Part shown: in pieces, positions 8,671 to 17,110 of the stretch
How the letters are laid out: each line of letters begins with the position of its first letter
Numbering within the stretch: the first letter of the stretch is position 1
NCBI GenBank assembly: GCA_903893215.1
Contig: CAITLJ010000073.1
Location: forward strand, 1 to 64,000
Direction of reading: 5' to 3'
Length of the DNA: 64,000 bases
DNA from: an uncultured Ferrovum sp.
GTDB lineage: Bacteria > Pseudomonadota > Gammaproteobacteria > Burkholderiales > Ferrovaceae
Notes under the pieces: model-generated
Database searches by the model: none
Seen by the model: the letters and a program-made list of their open reading frames with translations, nothing else
What the model was told of the DNA's origin: nothing
Translations under genes and position numbers: made by a program

Positions 8671-9696
8671 ATGCAGATCGGCATGATCGGACTGGGGCGG
8701 ATGGGAATGAGTCTGGTGGGGCGTTTGCTGGGCGATGGTCACACCTGCGTGGTGCATGACCGGTCCGCGCAAGCGGTCCAGCGCGCTGTGGCGCTGGGTG
8801 CCACCGGGGCACTCGCACTGCAACAGTTTGTCGAACGGCTGCAACCGCCGCGCGCGGTCTGGCTGATGTTGCCTGCCGCGGCGGTCGATGCAGTGCTCAT
8901 GCAGTTGATGCCGCTGCTGCAGCCGGGTGACCTGGTCGTGGACGGTGGCAACAGCCGTTTTCAGGACGATCTGCGACGCGCGACCCTGCTGCAGCCGCTA
9001 GGGATCAGTCTTCTGGATGTCGGCACCTGCGGCGGCGTGGCTGGCCAGACGCGTGGCTTTTGTCTGATGGTGGGGGGCGAGCCGGCGTCAGTGAAGCGCA
9101 TGGAGCCGGTGTTCGATTCGCTGGCACCCGGGGTACATGCCGCCGCACCAACGCCTGGCCGGCCTGCGGACGCGGGCACCGCCGAGCGCGGCTGGCTGCA
9201 TTGCGGTCGGCACGGTGCCGGTCATTTCGTCAAGATGGTGCACAACGGCATCGAATATGCCGTGATGGCGGGGCTGGCCGAGGGCCTCAACCTGCTGCAC
9301 CGTGCCAACGCGGGCGAACTGCAGGGCGTGATTGACGCCGAGACGGCACCGTTGCTGCATGCCGATGATTATCACTACCCGTTTGATGTGGCGGAAATCG
9401 CAGAGGTGTGGCGGCGTGGCAGCGTGATCAGTTCCTGGCTGCTCGATCTGACGGCGGCGGCGCTGGCGGCAGATCCGGCGCTGACGGGCTACGCTGGCCG
9501 GATTGCCGATTCCGGCGAAGGTCGCTGGACGGTGCAGGCGGCGATCGATCTGGCGGTGCCGTTACCGGTGATCAGCAGTGCCCTGTATGGCCGGTTTTCG
9601 TCGCGTGGGGTGGATGACTTTGCCAACCGGGTGCAGTCGGCGATGCGTCACGATTTTGGCGGCCACCCCGAGCCGCCGCCTTCGCGCATGCCCTGA
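8671..9696 (+). CDS. gnd: 6-phosphogluconate dehydrogenase, decarboxylating (short form)
   Basis: A 341-aa cytosolic enzyme oxidising 6-phosphogluconate to ribulose-5-phosphate and CO2. It starts with a Rossmann dinucleotide motif (IGMIGLGRMG), then the substrate motifs VDGGNSRFQDD, DVGTCGGVAGQ and KMVHNGIEYAVM, which contains the catalytic Lys and the HNGIEY signature. At about 340 aa it belongs to the shorter GntZ/YqeC-like class, which is often NAD+-preferring, not the 470-aa E. coli type. The ATG at 8671 follows AGGAGAGGCACG and is preferred over an in-frame start at 8614. With the phosphoketolase and acetate kinase in the same window it would supply pentose phosphate. Confidence 0.92.
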   Translation: MQIGMIGLGRMGMSLVGRLLGDGHTCVVHDRSAQAVQRAVALGATGALALQQFVERLQPPRAVWLMLPAAAVDAVLMQLMPLLQPGDLVVDGGNSRFQDDLRRATLLQPLGISLLDVGTCGGVAGQTRGFCLMVGGEPASVKRMEPVFDSLAPGVHAAAPTPGRPADAGTAERGWLHCGRHGAGHFVKMVHNGIEYAVMAGLAEGLNLLHRANAGELQGVIDAETAPLLHADDYHYPFDVAEIAEVWRRGSVISSWLLDLTAAALAADPALTGYAGRIADSGEGRWTVQAAIDLAVPLPVISSALYGRFSSRGVDDFANRVQSAMRHDFGGHPEPPPSRMP

Positions 9697-9774
9697 ACCC
9701 GGCTGGTTCGCTGGTACCACGAAACCATACTTTTGCTTGGTCATTGATGCGGTTTGATGGGCTTCGTCGTGCAG

Positions 9775-9798
9775 ACCGCTTGTGGCAATATAAGCGGT
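9775..9798. promoter_or_regulatory. Inverted repeat upstream of the ketoacyl synthase gene
   Basis: ACCGCTT (9775-9781) is a perfect inverted repeat of AAGCGGT (9792-9798), separated by the AT-rich tgtggcaata stretch that also contains a possible -10 element (caatataag). It is 26 bp upstream of the FabH-like gene and could be an operator or part of its promoter. Confidence 0.35.
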
Positions 9799-9823
9799 TT
9801 ACCCACAACAAGAGCATCGCGTC

Positions 9824-10945
9824 ATGAGTGCTGTCGTCATCAGCGGTACCGGCGTGTACCAGCCGCCCCACACCATCACCAACGCCGAACTGGTCGCCTC
9901 TTTCAATGCGTTCGTCGACCTGCACAATGCACAGCATGCGGCTGCCATCGCGGCGGGCACCGAGCCGGCCCTGGCGCACTCGAGTGTGGAATTCATCGAA
10001 AAGGCTTCCGGTATCAAGCAGCGCTATGTGATGGAAAAGACCGGCATCCTCGATCCACAACGCATGTGTCCACATTTGGCTGCGCGCGCCAATGACCAGC
10101 TTTCATTGATGGCCGAGATCGCCGTCGCCGCTGCGCAGCAGGCGCTGGTGCAGGCCGGCAAGACGGCCGATCAGGTCGATATGGTGATCTGCGCTGCTTC
10201 CAACATGCAGCGCGCCTATCCTGCGATGGCGGTTGAAATCCAGCAGGCGCTGGGGGCTGGCGGATTCGGTTTCGACATGAATGTGGCGTGTTCTTCGGCC
10301 ACCTTTGCATTGGAACAGGCCTACAACGCTTTACGTGGCGGTTCGGCTGCTTGCGTGCTGGTGGTCAATCCGGAAATCACCTCCGGTCATCAGGAGTGGC
10401 GCGACCGAGACTGTCATTTCATTTTCGGCGACGTGTGCACCGCGGTGATCCTGGAGCGGACCGAGACCGCTACCTCGTCAGATCAGTGGGAAGTGCTGGG
10501 TACCCGACTGGTCACCAAATTCTCCAATGCCATCCGCAATAATTTCGGTTTCATGAATCGCAGCGAGGATAGTGATCCCAAGGGGCGCGACAAGACCTTT
10601 GCCCAGGAAGGCCGCCGCGTCTTCAAAGAAGTGGTGCCGATGGCAGCTGAGCATATAGGGAGCCAGTTGACCTCACTGAACTTTACGCCGGCGCAGGTTC
10701 GCCGCTTCTGGTTGCATCAGGCCAACCAGGGCATGAACCAGCTGGTGATCAAGCGCCTCATCGATCAGGAATCCACGCCGGACGTGGCGCCCCTGATCCT
10801 CGACGAGTTTGCCAACACGGCCTCGGCTGGTTCGATCGTGGCGTTTCACCGCCATCGTGGCGACCTGCAGGCCGGTGACGTGGGCGTGATCTGCTCGTTC
10901 GGTGCCGGTTATTCGATTGGCAGCGTGGCGGTGCGCAAACGCTGA
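9824..10945 (+). CDS. 3-oxoacyl-ACP synthase III family protein (FabH-like)
   Basis: A 373-aa thiolase-fold condensing enzyme. The catalytic triad of KAS III is visible: Cys in DMNVACSSATFALEQA, His in FWLHQANQGMNQLV and Asn in EFANTASAGSIVAF. It is longer than housekeeping FabH (about 320 aa) because of an insertion near residues 30-100 (VDLHNAQHAAAIAAG ... GILDPQRMCPHLAARAN), a form seen in auxiliary FabH2-type proteins of some Proteobacteria. It should condense an acyl-CoA with malonyl-ACP, but its acyl substrate cannot be read from sequence. No other fatty acid synthesis genes are nearby, so it may be an auxiliary rather than the main initiating enzyme. Confidence 0.85.
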   Translation: MSAVVISGTGVYQPPHTITNAELVASFNAFVDLHNAQHAAAIAAGTEPALAHSSVEFIEKASGIKQRYVMEKTGILDPQRMCPHLAARANDQLSLMAEIAVAAAQQALVQAGKTADQVDMVICAASNMQRAYPAMAVEIQQALGAGGFGFDMNVACSSATFALEQAYNALRGGSAACVLVVNPEITSGHQEWRDRDCHFIFGDVCTAVILERTETATSSDQWEVLGTRLVTKFSNAIRNNFGFMNRSEDSDPKGRDKTFAQEGRRVFKEVVPMAAEHIGSQLTSLNFTPAQVRRFWLHQANQGMNQLVIKRLIDQESTPDVAPLILDEFANTASAGSIVAFHRHRGDLQAGDVGVICSFGAGYSIGSVAVRKR

Positions 10946-10963
10946 GCGTGGCTTGGCAGGGTG

Positions 10964-10994
10964 GTGCCTGGCGTGGCCTCGCCTCGCCAGGCAC
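10964..10994 (+). terminator. Hairpin downstream of the FabH-like gene
   Basis: GTGCCTGGCG (10964-10973) is perfectly complementary to CGCCAGGCAC (10985-10994) with an 11-nt loop. It lies 19 bp after the stop codon, between two convergent genes. No T-run follows on either strand, so factor-independent termination is uncertain. Two copies of GATCCAGTGAC follow just downstream. Confidence 0.5.
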
Positions 10995-11055
10995 TGGCAG
11001 CCATCCGCCAGTGGTGGCGATCCAGTGACGGGGATCCAGTGACAGCCATCCAGGG

Positions 11056-12198
11056 TCAGCCGCGGAAAATGTCGAAGGGTTCGATTTTCAGCACCCGGCG
11101 CACGCCAAAATAGCTCGAGATGCCGGCAATGATCACCACCATGCCGAACGCCAGGCCCAGGTTCCAGAAGGTGATGATGGCGGCGTAGTTGGGCAAACGT
11201 GCATGCATCAGGGTGATCATCAGTGTGACCAGCCCGATACCCAGGCCAAAGCCGGTCATGGCAGTGAAGGTGGCCATGAACAGGATCATCACCACCAGGT
11301 CTCGGCTGCGCGCCCCGATCGCCTTCAGTGCGCCAAACTTTTCCAGGTTCTCAAGGATGAAGCTGTAAAAGGTCTGCCCCGAAATCGACAGTCCGACCAC
11401 AAAGCTGATCACGGTCATCAGCAGGATATTGGTACCTATGCCGGTCTTGTAGGTGTAGTAATCAGAGATGCGCGTGTTGAATTCGGCGGCTGTCACCGCC
11501 ACGTAGCCGAGGGTGGCGACGGCGCGCTCGATACGCGGCACGTCTGCCGGGCTCTTCGGTTGCAGCAGCACGTAGGAGATGGTGAAGCGGGTGGTGGGCA
11601 GGTACTGGATGGCCCGGGTATAGGTGGTGTAGAGGGTAGGCAGTCCGTTCAGCCCGTTGGAGGCCACCCGCGCGATGCCTACGATCACGCCGCGGAAGTC
11701 GTTGAGTTCAAAACTTGTGCCGACCTTGGGGTTCTCGAGCTTGCTGAACTCGGCATCGTTGACCACAAAAAAGGAGTTGTCGGCATAGATGTCCTCGATC
11801 TTGCCCTGCTCGATGGCCGGGCGGCCAAACAGGCTGGTGTCGTCCAGCCCGATCACGGTCACCGACTGATAGGTACCACTGGCGAGCCTGACCTGCGCGC
11901 CCCCCACGAACAGTGGTACGGCGTACTTCACGCCGTCCATGCTGCGCACTGCATCCAGCAGGTAGTCCGGCAGGGGAACGGCGCTGGAGGCGTTGTTCAC
12001 TGCCGGATCCATCACCCACATCGCCGCACCGACATTGGTCACCGTGGCGTAGGCGCGGTTGAGGATGCCGGCAAACATGGCCGTCATCTGCATCATCAGG
12101 AACACCGCAAAGGTGATGCCGATCAGCAGGGCGCTGAACTTGGCGCGGTCGTTCACCAGCAGCTTGAAGCCGATCCGCAGGATGCCCGTATGTTTCAT
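11056..12198 (-). CDS. ABC exporter permease (FtsX/DevC-like)
   Basis: A 380-aa inner-membrane permease with the MacB/FtsX layout: one N-terminal transmembrane helix (FSALLIGITFAVFLMMQM), a periplasmic domain of about 230 residues, then three C-terminal transmembrane helices ending in a short cytoplasmic tail. The overall sequence resembles DevC of DevBCA-type exporters. It is the last gene of a four-gene operon and its ATG overlaps the stop of the outer membrane factor gene by 4 bp. With the ATPase and membrane fusion protein it would form a tripartite ABC efflux machine. The substrate is not predictable. Confidence 0.9.
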   Translation of the reverse strand: MKHTGILRIGFKLLVNDRAKFSALLIGITFAVFLMMQMTAMFAGILNRAYATVTNVGAAMWVMDPAVNNASSAVPLPDYLLDAVRSMDGVKYAVPLFVGGAQVRLASGTYQSVTVIGLDDTSLFGRPAIEQGKIEDIYADNSFFVVNDAEFSKLENPKVGTSFELNDFRGVIVGIARVASNGLNGLPTLYTTYTRAIQYLPTTRFTISYVLLQPKSPADVPRIERAVATLGYVAVTAAEFNTRISDYYTYKTGIGTNILLMTVISFVVGLSISGQTFYSFILENLEKFGALKAIGARSRDLVVMILFMATFTAMTGFGLGIGLVTLMITLMHARLPNYAAIITFWNLGLAFGMVVIIAGISSYFGVRRVLKIEPFDIFRG

Positions 12199-13706
12199 GG
12201 CGCGCTGCGCCAGCCGCCACCCAGGGCCACAAACAGTGCCACCGTGTCCTGATGGCGTTGCACCTGTGCCTGCAGCGTGCCGATCAGCGCTTGCTGATAG
12301 GCACCATCGGCGGCCATCACGGCCACGCCATCGCTCAGGCCGGCGCGATAACTGGCCTCGGTCAACGCCAGCGCATCAGCGGCGGCTACCTGCGCATTGC
12401 GCTGTGCCTGCAGTCCCTCGGCATCGAACTCCAGCGCTTTCAGGGTATCGGCCACCTGCGCGAAAGCACCCAGCACGGTCTGTCGGTATTGCGCCTGTTG
12501 TGCATCGAAGGCGTCCACTGCGGCCTGCTGCCGTGCCCGCAGGGCACCGCCGTTGAACAGGGGCGCCGTGAGTGACGGGCCAAGGCTCCAGAACCGGCTG
12601 GCGGCCGAACCCAGCGCGCCAAATGTCCCCGCCGCGGTGCCATAACTGGCGCTGAGCAGCAGGTCGGGGTAGCGCGCCGCCGAGGCCACGCCAATCGCCG
12701 CGCTGGCGGCGTGCAGGGTCGCTTCGGCGGCCAGGATGTCCGGACGTTGATGCACCAGTTGCGAAGGCACCCCGGCGGGCAGGTCGAGTGGCAGGGTGAG
12801 CGAGTCGAGTGCGACCTCGGGCACGATGGCCAGCGACGGCACCTGCCCCTGCAACAACGCCAGCAGGTCACCGGTTTGTGCGCGCTTGAGTTGCAGCGGG
12901 GCAAGCAGGGTTCGGGTGGCGGCAATTGCGCTGCGCTGGGTGAGTACATCGGCAAAGGGCGCCGTTCCTGCCTGCGCGCGCGCCTCGACGCTGTGCAATT
13001 GGTCCTGTTGCAGGCGCAGCAGCCGCTGGGTCGCGGCAATCTGTGCGGTGTAACCGGCGCGCGCAATGCAGGCATTCACCAGGTTGGCCGTCAGGGTGAT
13101 GTAGCTGGCCTGCAGGTTGTAGGCCTGCAGGTCGACTTCGGCACCTAGCCCCTCGATGGTGCGTGTCTGCCCGCCGAACACGTCGGGCGCATAGCTGACC
13201 GTGCCGCTGGCGCTGTAAAGGTTATAGACGCCGTCAGTGAGCGCCGGGTTCTGCCCGGCAAGTTCGCTACGCGCGCGCGTGGCACCCAGACTGGCGGTCA
13301 GCTGCGGCGCGAACAGTCCCTGACCGGCGCGAAGCAGGTGCTGCGCCTGACGCAGGTTGGCTTGCGCAATCTGCACGCTGGGATTGTGGGCGAGCGCCTG
13401 TTGCACGGCAGCGTCAAGCGGGGCAGAACCAAACAGCGTCCACCAGTCAGCCGGCACTGGTGTGGCTGACGCAAAGCGCTGCGTCTGGCCAGCCACTTCC
13501 ACAGTGGCGGCCAGTGGCGGCCCTGCAGCAAAATGGTCGGTGTCCGGTGCCGTTGGGCGAACAAAATCAGGACCGACGGTACAGGCCGCCAGTGTGCAGG
13601 CGCATAGCGTCATGCCCAGCCGGCGCAGTCCGTCGCCGGTTTGCCGCCCAATGCGGATCCGCGGTGGGGTAGCAAGCCCTGGCGCAGCGCTGCTGTCTGG
13701 CGTCAT
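12195..13706 (-). CDS. Outer membrane efflux factor (NodT/OprM-type lipoprotein)
   Basis: A 503-aa TolC-like channel protein. The N-terminus carries a lipoprotein signal (LCACTLAACTVGPDFVRPTAP, lipobox Cys followed by the conserved TVGPDF..P start of the NodT family), then two outer-membrane-efflux repeats rich in long Ala/Gln/Leu helices (SVQIAQANLRQAQHLLRAG; PDILAAEATLHAASAAIGVASAARYP). It would form the trimeric outer membrane tunnel for the exporter encoded around it. Four-bp overlaps with both neighbours place it firmly inside the ABC operon, although NodT-type factors more often partner RND pumps. Confidence 0.93.
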   Translation of the reverse strand: MTPDSSAAPGLATPPRIRIGRQTGDGLRRLGMTLCACTLAACTVGPDFVRPTAPDTDHFAAGPPLAATVEVAGQTQRFASATPVPADWWTLFGSAPLDAAVQQALAHNPSVQIAQANLRQAQHLLRAGQGLFAPQLTASLGATRARSELAGQNPALTDGVYNLYSASGTVSYAPDVFGGQTRTIEGLGAEVDLQAYNLQASYITLTANLVNACIARAGYTAQIAATQRLLRLQQDQLHSVEARAQAGTAPFADVLTQRSAIAATRTLLAPLQLKRAQTGDLLALLQGQVPSLAIVPEVALDSLTLPLDLPAGVPSQLVHQRPDILAAEATLHAASAAIGVASAARYPDLLLSASYGTAAGTFGALGSAASRFWSLGPSLTAPLFNGGALRARQQAAVDAFDAQQAQYRQTVLGAFAQVADTLKALEFDAEGLQAQRNAQVAAADALALTEASYRAGLSDGVAVMAADGAYQQALIGTLQAQVQRHQDTVALFVALGGGWRSAP

Positions 13707-14869
13707 GGTGGCGTCGGCGCTGCCATCGGGCTGGCCAGCGGCGGGGTCGCCGGATCGGGCGGGACGGGTGTCGGCGTGGTGCCGGCTTTTGGGCCGATGA
13801 ACACGTCCACCAGTTGGCCTGGATACGCCATCACCGGAGAGGTCATCGTGAAACGGAAGATCACCGGCATCACCCGCAGGTCGACCCGTTCCTGCCGCTG
13901 GTTGGAGAGCTCGATCTTGGGCGTCAGGTAGGGCTGCACCCGCACGAATTCCAGCGGAATCTTGACATTGGTGCCGCGCAGCGACATCTGTGCCTGGATC
14001 TGCCCGGGCGCGGGCAGGCGCGAGACCAGGATTTCGTCGATAAAGCAGCGCACGGCCAGCGTGGACTGGATGGCACTCATCACCACCAGCGGATCCTGCC
14101 CCTGGGTATAGGCGTTGTAAACGCCAAGGATGGCGGCATAACTGCCCGCCGTGGCATTCACCGCCAGGACCACCCCGTCGGTCTGCGCCTTCAGCGCGTA
14201 CTTTTGTTGCAGGCTGCGTGCCGCCAGATAGGCCTGTTGCAACGCGCCGACCTGCCGGCGCTGGTTGCTGATGTCATAGCGCCAGGCCCCCGCGCGGGTC
14301 AGCGCCAACTGGCGGTTGGCCACCACCAGCGCACTGGTGGCCTGCAGGGCGGCGTTCTCGGCCGTGTCGAGCACATCCTTGCTGACCGCATGCGGATCGA
14401 GATCGAAGGCCGCCCGGCGCTTGTCGTATTGGTCGCTTGCCGCCTTGAGCGTGGCGGCGGCCTGTTCGGCCTGCGCCTGCGCAATTGCCAGTGTTTCGCG
14501 ACGTGGCTGTGCCACCAGTTCGTCGAGCAGCGATTGCGCGGCGGCCGCTTGCAGGCGCAGTTGCTCGGTACTGGCCTGCTGCACGCTATCGTCGATCTGC
14601 AGCAGGCGCTCGCCAGCCTGGACATGCTGACCCTCGTGCACCAGCACCTGCACCACGCGCCCCGGCACCTCTGGGTACAGGTTGATGTTGGTGCCGCCGC
14701 CCTGATCACTTTCCACGATGCCATTCGCATAGATGGCGGTAGCGAAGGGGTTGCTGACCGGAGCGAAGACCGGGGGCTGCGCCTTGCGCTGGATGCCGAA
14801 CACCACGGCGGCGGTGATGCCGATTAGCAAGCCCAGCGCAGAGAGCAGAAAGATCAGGCGCGATCTCAT
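13703..14869 (-). CDS. Membrane fusion protein (HlyD/DevB family)
   Basis: A 388-aa periplasmic adaptor with a single N-terminal membrane anchor (LIFLLSALGLLIGITAAVVFG), a biotinyl-lipoyl-like segment (NLYPEVPGRVVQVLVHEGQHVQAGERLLQID), a long alpha-helical hairpin around residues 95-220, the second lipoyl half (LKAQTDGVVLAVNATAGSY), and a C-terminal barrel ending in a Pro/Thr-rich tail. It links the permease to the outer membrane factor. It overlaps the ATPase gene upstream and the outer membrane factor gene downstream by 4 bp each, so the subunits should be translated in concert. Confidence 0.9.
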   Translation of the reverse strand: MRSRLIFLLSALGLLIGITAAVVFGIQRKAQPPVFAPVSNPFATAIYANGIVESDQGGGTNINLYPEVPGRVVQVLVHEGQHVQAGERLLQIDDSVQQASTEQLRLQAAAAQSLLDELVAQPRRETLAIAQAQAEQAAATLKAASDQYDKRRAAFDLDPHAVSKDVLDTAENAALQATSALVVANRQLALTRAGAWRYDISNQRRQVGALQQAYLAARSLQQKYALKAQTDGVVLAVNATAGSYAAILGVYNAYTQGQDPLVVMSAIQSTLAVRCFIDEILVSRLPAPGQIQAQMSLRGTNVKIPLEFVRVQPYLTPKIELSNQRQERVDLRVMPVIFRFTMTSPVMAYPGQLVDVFIGPKAGTTPTPVPPDPATPPLASPMAAPTPP

Positions 14870-15585
14870 TCGGTACCCTCGGACTGTGTGCGGATGTGGC
14901 CGTCTTCCATGTGCACGATGCGGTCGGCAAATTCATTGATCCGCGCGTCGTGGGTCACGATCAGGATGCAGCGCTGGCCGTTGAGCACCTGACTCTTCAC
15001 GAAGGAGATGATCATCTTCCCCGTGTCGCCATCCAGTGAGGCAGTCGGTTCGTCCAGGATCAGAATCTCCGGGCTGCCGACGATGGCGCGCGCAATGGCT
15101 ACCCGCTGCTGTTCGCCGCCCGACAGCTTGATCGGCAGGATCTCGCCGCGGCCCCCCAGTCCCACGATGCTCAGGCACTTTTGTGCTTCGCCGATCGCCT
15201 CGTTCCAGTTGCGCTCCTTGAGGATCAACGGAATCGCCACGTTCTCTGCCGTGGTGAGTCGTGCAAACAAATGAAAATCCTGAAATACGAAGCCGATCGT
15301 ATTGAGACGGAAGTCGGACAGGGCATCGGCGTCGAGGGTCCAGATGTCGACGCCTTTGACTTTTACCGTTCCGGTGTCGGGGCGCAGGATGCCGGAGATC
15401 ATGCTGAGAAAGGTGGTCTTGCCACTGCCGGACGGGCCGACCAGAAACACCATCTCGCCGAAGTGCGCCACAAAATCCACCCCGTCGACGGCCGTCATCC
15501 GCGCCTCCCCTTCGCCAAACACCTTGGTCAGGCCACTTGCTGCAATCGCCTCCACCGCAGGGGTACTGTTCAGGACTGCGCTCAT
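14866..15585 (-). CDS. ABC transporter ATP-binding protein (MacB/LolD-like)
   Basis: A 239-aa nucleotide-binding subunit. Walker A is GPSGSGKTT, the Q-loop lies in GFVFQDFHLFARLTTAEN, the signature is LSGGEQQRVAIARA, Walker B is ILILDEPTASLD and the switch histidine is in LIVTHDARI. The ATG at 15585 opens the family-like start and is preferred to an upstream in-frame start at 15807, whose extra residues look non-coding. It is the first gene of the exporter operon running ATPase, fusion protein, outer membrane factor, permease. The ATPase energises a mechanotransmission-type exporter. Confidence 0.93.
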   Translation of the reverse strand: MSAVLNSTPAVEAIAASGLTKVFGEGEARMTAVDGVDFVAHFGEMVFLVGPSGSGKTTFLSMISGILRPDTGTVKVKGVDIWTLDADALSDFRLNTIGFVFQDFHLFARLTTAENVAIPLILKERNWNEAIGEAQKCLSIVGLGGRGEILPIKLSGGEQQRVAIARAIVGSPEILILDEPTASLDGDTGKMIISFVKSQVLNGQRCILIVTHDARINEFADRIVHMEDGHIRTQSEGTE

Positions 15586-15773
15586 GCCGATCAACCTCGC
15601 GTCAGCCCGGGCTGGCGACGCAGTGCATCTGCAATCTGTGCTGCCCGAAGCGCTGGGTCTGTTCGGCAACCGACGGCGCCCTCGGCGGATGGCTGCACGG
15701 TACCGCAGCACAATGCAGCTGGCACGGGCATTGCCTACACTGAACGTCCCGTCCCTCGTCAGGAACCCCGTCC

Positions 15774-16847
15774 ATGTTCTGGTTTGCCTTGCTGAGCCTG
15801 CTTGCACTGCCCACGCTGGGGGCCGCGGCCAGCCAGTCCCCTGCGGTGGCCGTCACCAGTTCGGCGGAAGTTTCGGGTGCGTCTGGCACCAGTGCGGGGC
15901 AGGGTCGCTGCCTGACCGAGTGCACGCCAAGGATAGGCATCATTTCGGCCTTCGGTGCGGAGGCTGACCTGCTGCTGGCGGCGCTGCAGCAGCGACGGGA
16001 TTGGGAGATTGCCGGCAACCGTTACACCACGGGGATGTTGCAGGGACAACCGGTGGTCTTGGTGCTCAGCGGAGTGAGCATGGTCAATGCCGCCATGACT
16101 GCGCAGCAGTTGATCGACCACTTCCACCTGCAGCGCCTGCTGCTCAGCGGCATTGCGGGCGGGATCGATCCGGCCGACCACGTGGGGGATGTGCGCGCCC
16201 CGGAGCGATGGGCATTGCCGCTGGAAACCTGGTGGGGACCTGACGGTGAGGTACCAGCACCTTGCGGCACGGCGGGTGACCTGAGCTGTCTGGGCTTGAA
16301 ACTGTTCGCGCCAGACGGCGTCACAGCACCGGATTTCCGCTTGGGGCAGGGCGCGCTCGCCACCGGACTGCGCATGCGCGAGAGCTTTGTGCGCAACGCC
16401 GCCACCGGGCTGGCTGGCGAATTCCGCATGAGTTTTCCGGTCGATCCGGACATGTTGGCGGTGGTCCGCACCCTCCAGCCCGGGCTGACGCGCTGTGGTC
16501 CGGTGCTGCCGGAGCGCTGCGTTGCCACGTTGCCAACCCTGCGGGCCGGCGGCACCGGGGTGTCGGTGCCAGTGTTTCTGGCCAATGCCGGGTATCGCAA
16601 CTATCTGTTCAACACGCTGCACGCCAGGGTGCTCGACATGGAAACGGCGGCGGTGGCGCAGGTGGCCTACGCCAACCAGTTGCCGTTCCTTGCGTTTCGC
16701 AGCGTGTCGGATCTGGCTGGTGGCGCACCGAACGGTGATGTCGGAACCCTGTTTCGCAGCGGTCTGGCTGAAACCAACGCCTCACGGGTGACCTTGGGTT
16801 GGCTGGCCGCCTGGGGACGGCTGCAGGGTTTGGCCAAGGGTGACTGA
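15774..16847 (+). CDS. Exported phosphorylase-superfamily nucleosidase (MTA/SAH nucleosidase-like)
   Basis: A 357-aa protein that begins with a signal peptide (FALLSLLALPTLGAAAS) and continues with a PNP/UDP phosphorylase fold resembling 5'-methylthioadenosine/S-adenosylhomocysteine nucleosidase. Family features: start IGIISAFGAEADLLLAAL, LLSGIAGGID, VLDMETAAVAQVAY carrying the ribose-binding Met-Glu, and FRSVSDLAGG carrying the catalytic Asp. Compared with cytosolic Pfs/MtnN (about 230 aa) it has a presequence and a long internal insertion around residues 145-230. It likely cleaves or binds nucleosides in the periplasm. It diverges from the exporter operon and converges on the SH3-domain gene. 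Confidence 0.82.
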   Translation: MFWFALLSLLALPTLGAAASQSPAVAVTSSAEVSGASGTSAGQGRCLTECTPRIGIISAFGAEADLLLAALQQRRDWEIAGNRYTTGMLQGQPVVLVLSGVSMVNAAMTAQQLIDHFHLQRLLLSGIAGGIDPADHVGDVRAPERWALPLETWWGPDGEVPAPCGTAGDLSCLGLKLFAPDGVTAPDFRLGQGALATGLRMRESFVRNAATGLAGEFRMSFPVDPDMLAVVRTLQPGLTRCGPVLPERCVATLPTLRAGGTGVSVPVFLANAGYRNYLFNTLHARVLDMETAAVAQVAYANQLPFLAFRSVSDLAGGAPNGDVGTLFRSGLAETNASRVTLGWLAAWGRLQGLAKGD

Positions 16848-16863
16848 CGCTGCAGACTTCGGC

Positions 16864-17110
16864 TCAGCGGTTACCGCCGCTTTCGCGGCCGCCACCGCCA
16901 CCTGGGCGTCCACCGCCACCGCCACCGCCGCCCGGATGGCCGCCGCCGCCAGGTGGACCACCACCGGGATGGCCGCCACCGCCACCTCCGGGCGGAGCAC
17001 CGCCACCACCGGGATGGCCGCCGCCACCTCCGGCGGGCAGACCGCCACCGCCACCGCCGGGCGGAGCACCGCCACCGCCAAGGTGAGCGCCACCAAACCC
17101 GCCGCCGGCT
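16864..17110. repeat. Gly-codon-rich low-complexity tract
   Basis: About 250 bp of imperfect GGN/CCN repeats (ccaccgccacc, gggatggccgcc and similar units) encode the glycine-rich tail of the SH3-domain protein. The tract is likely to vary in length between strains by slippage. Confidence 0.7.
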
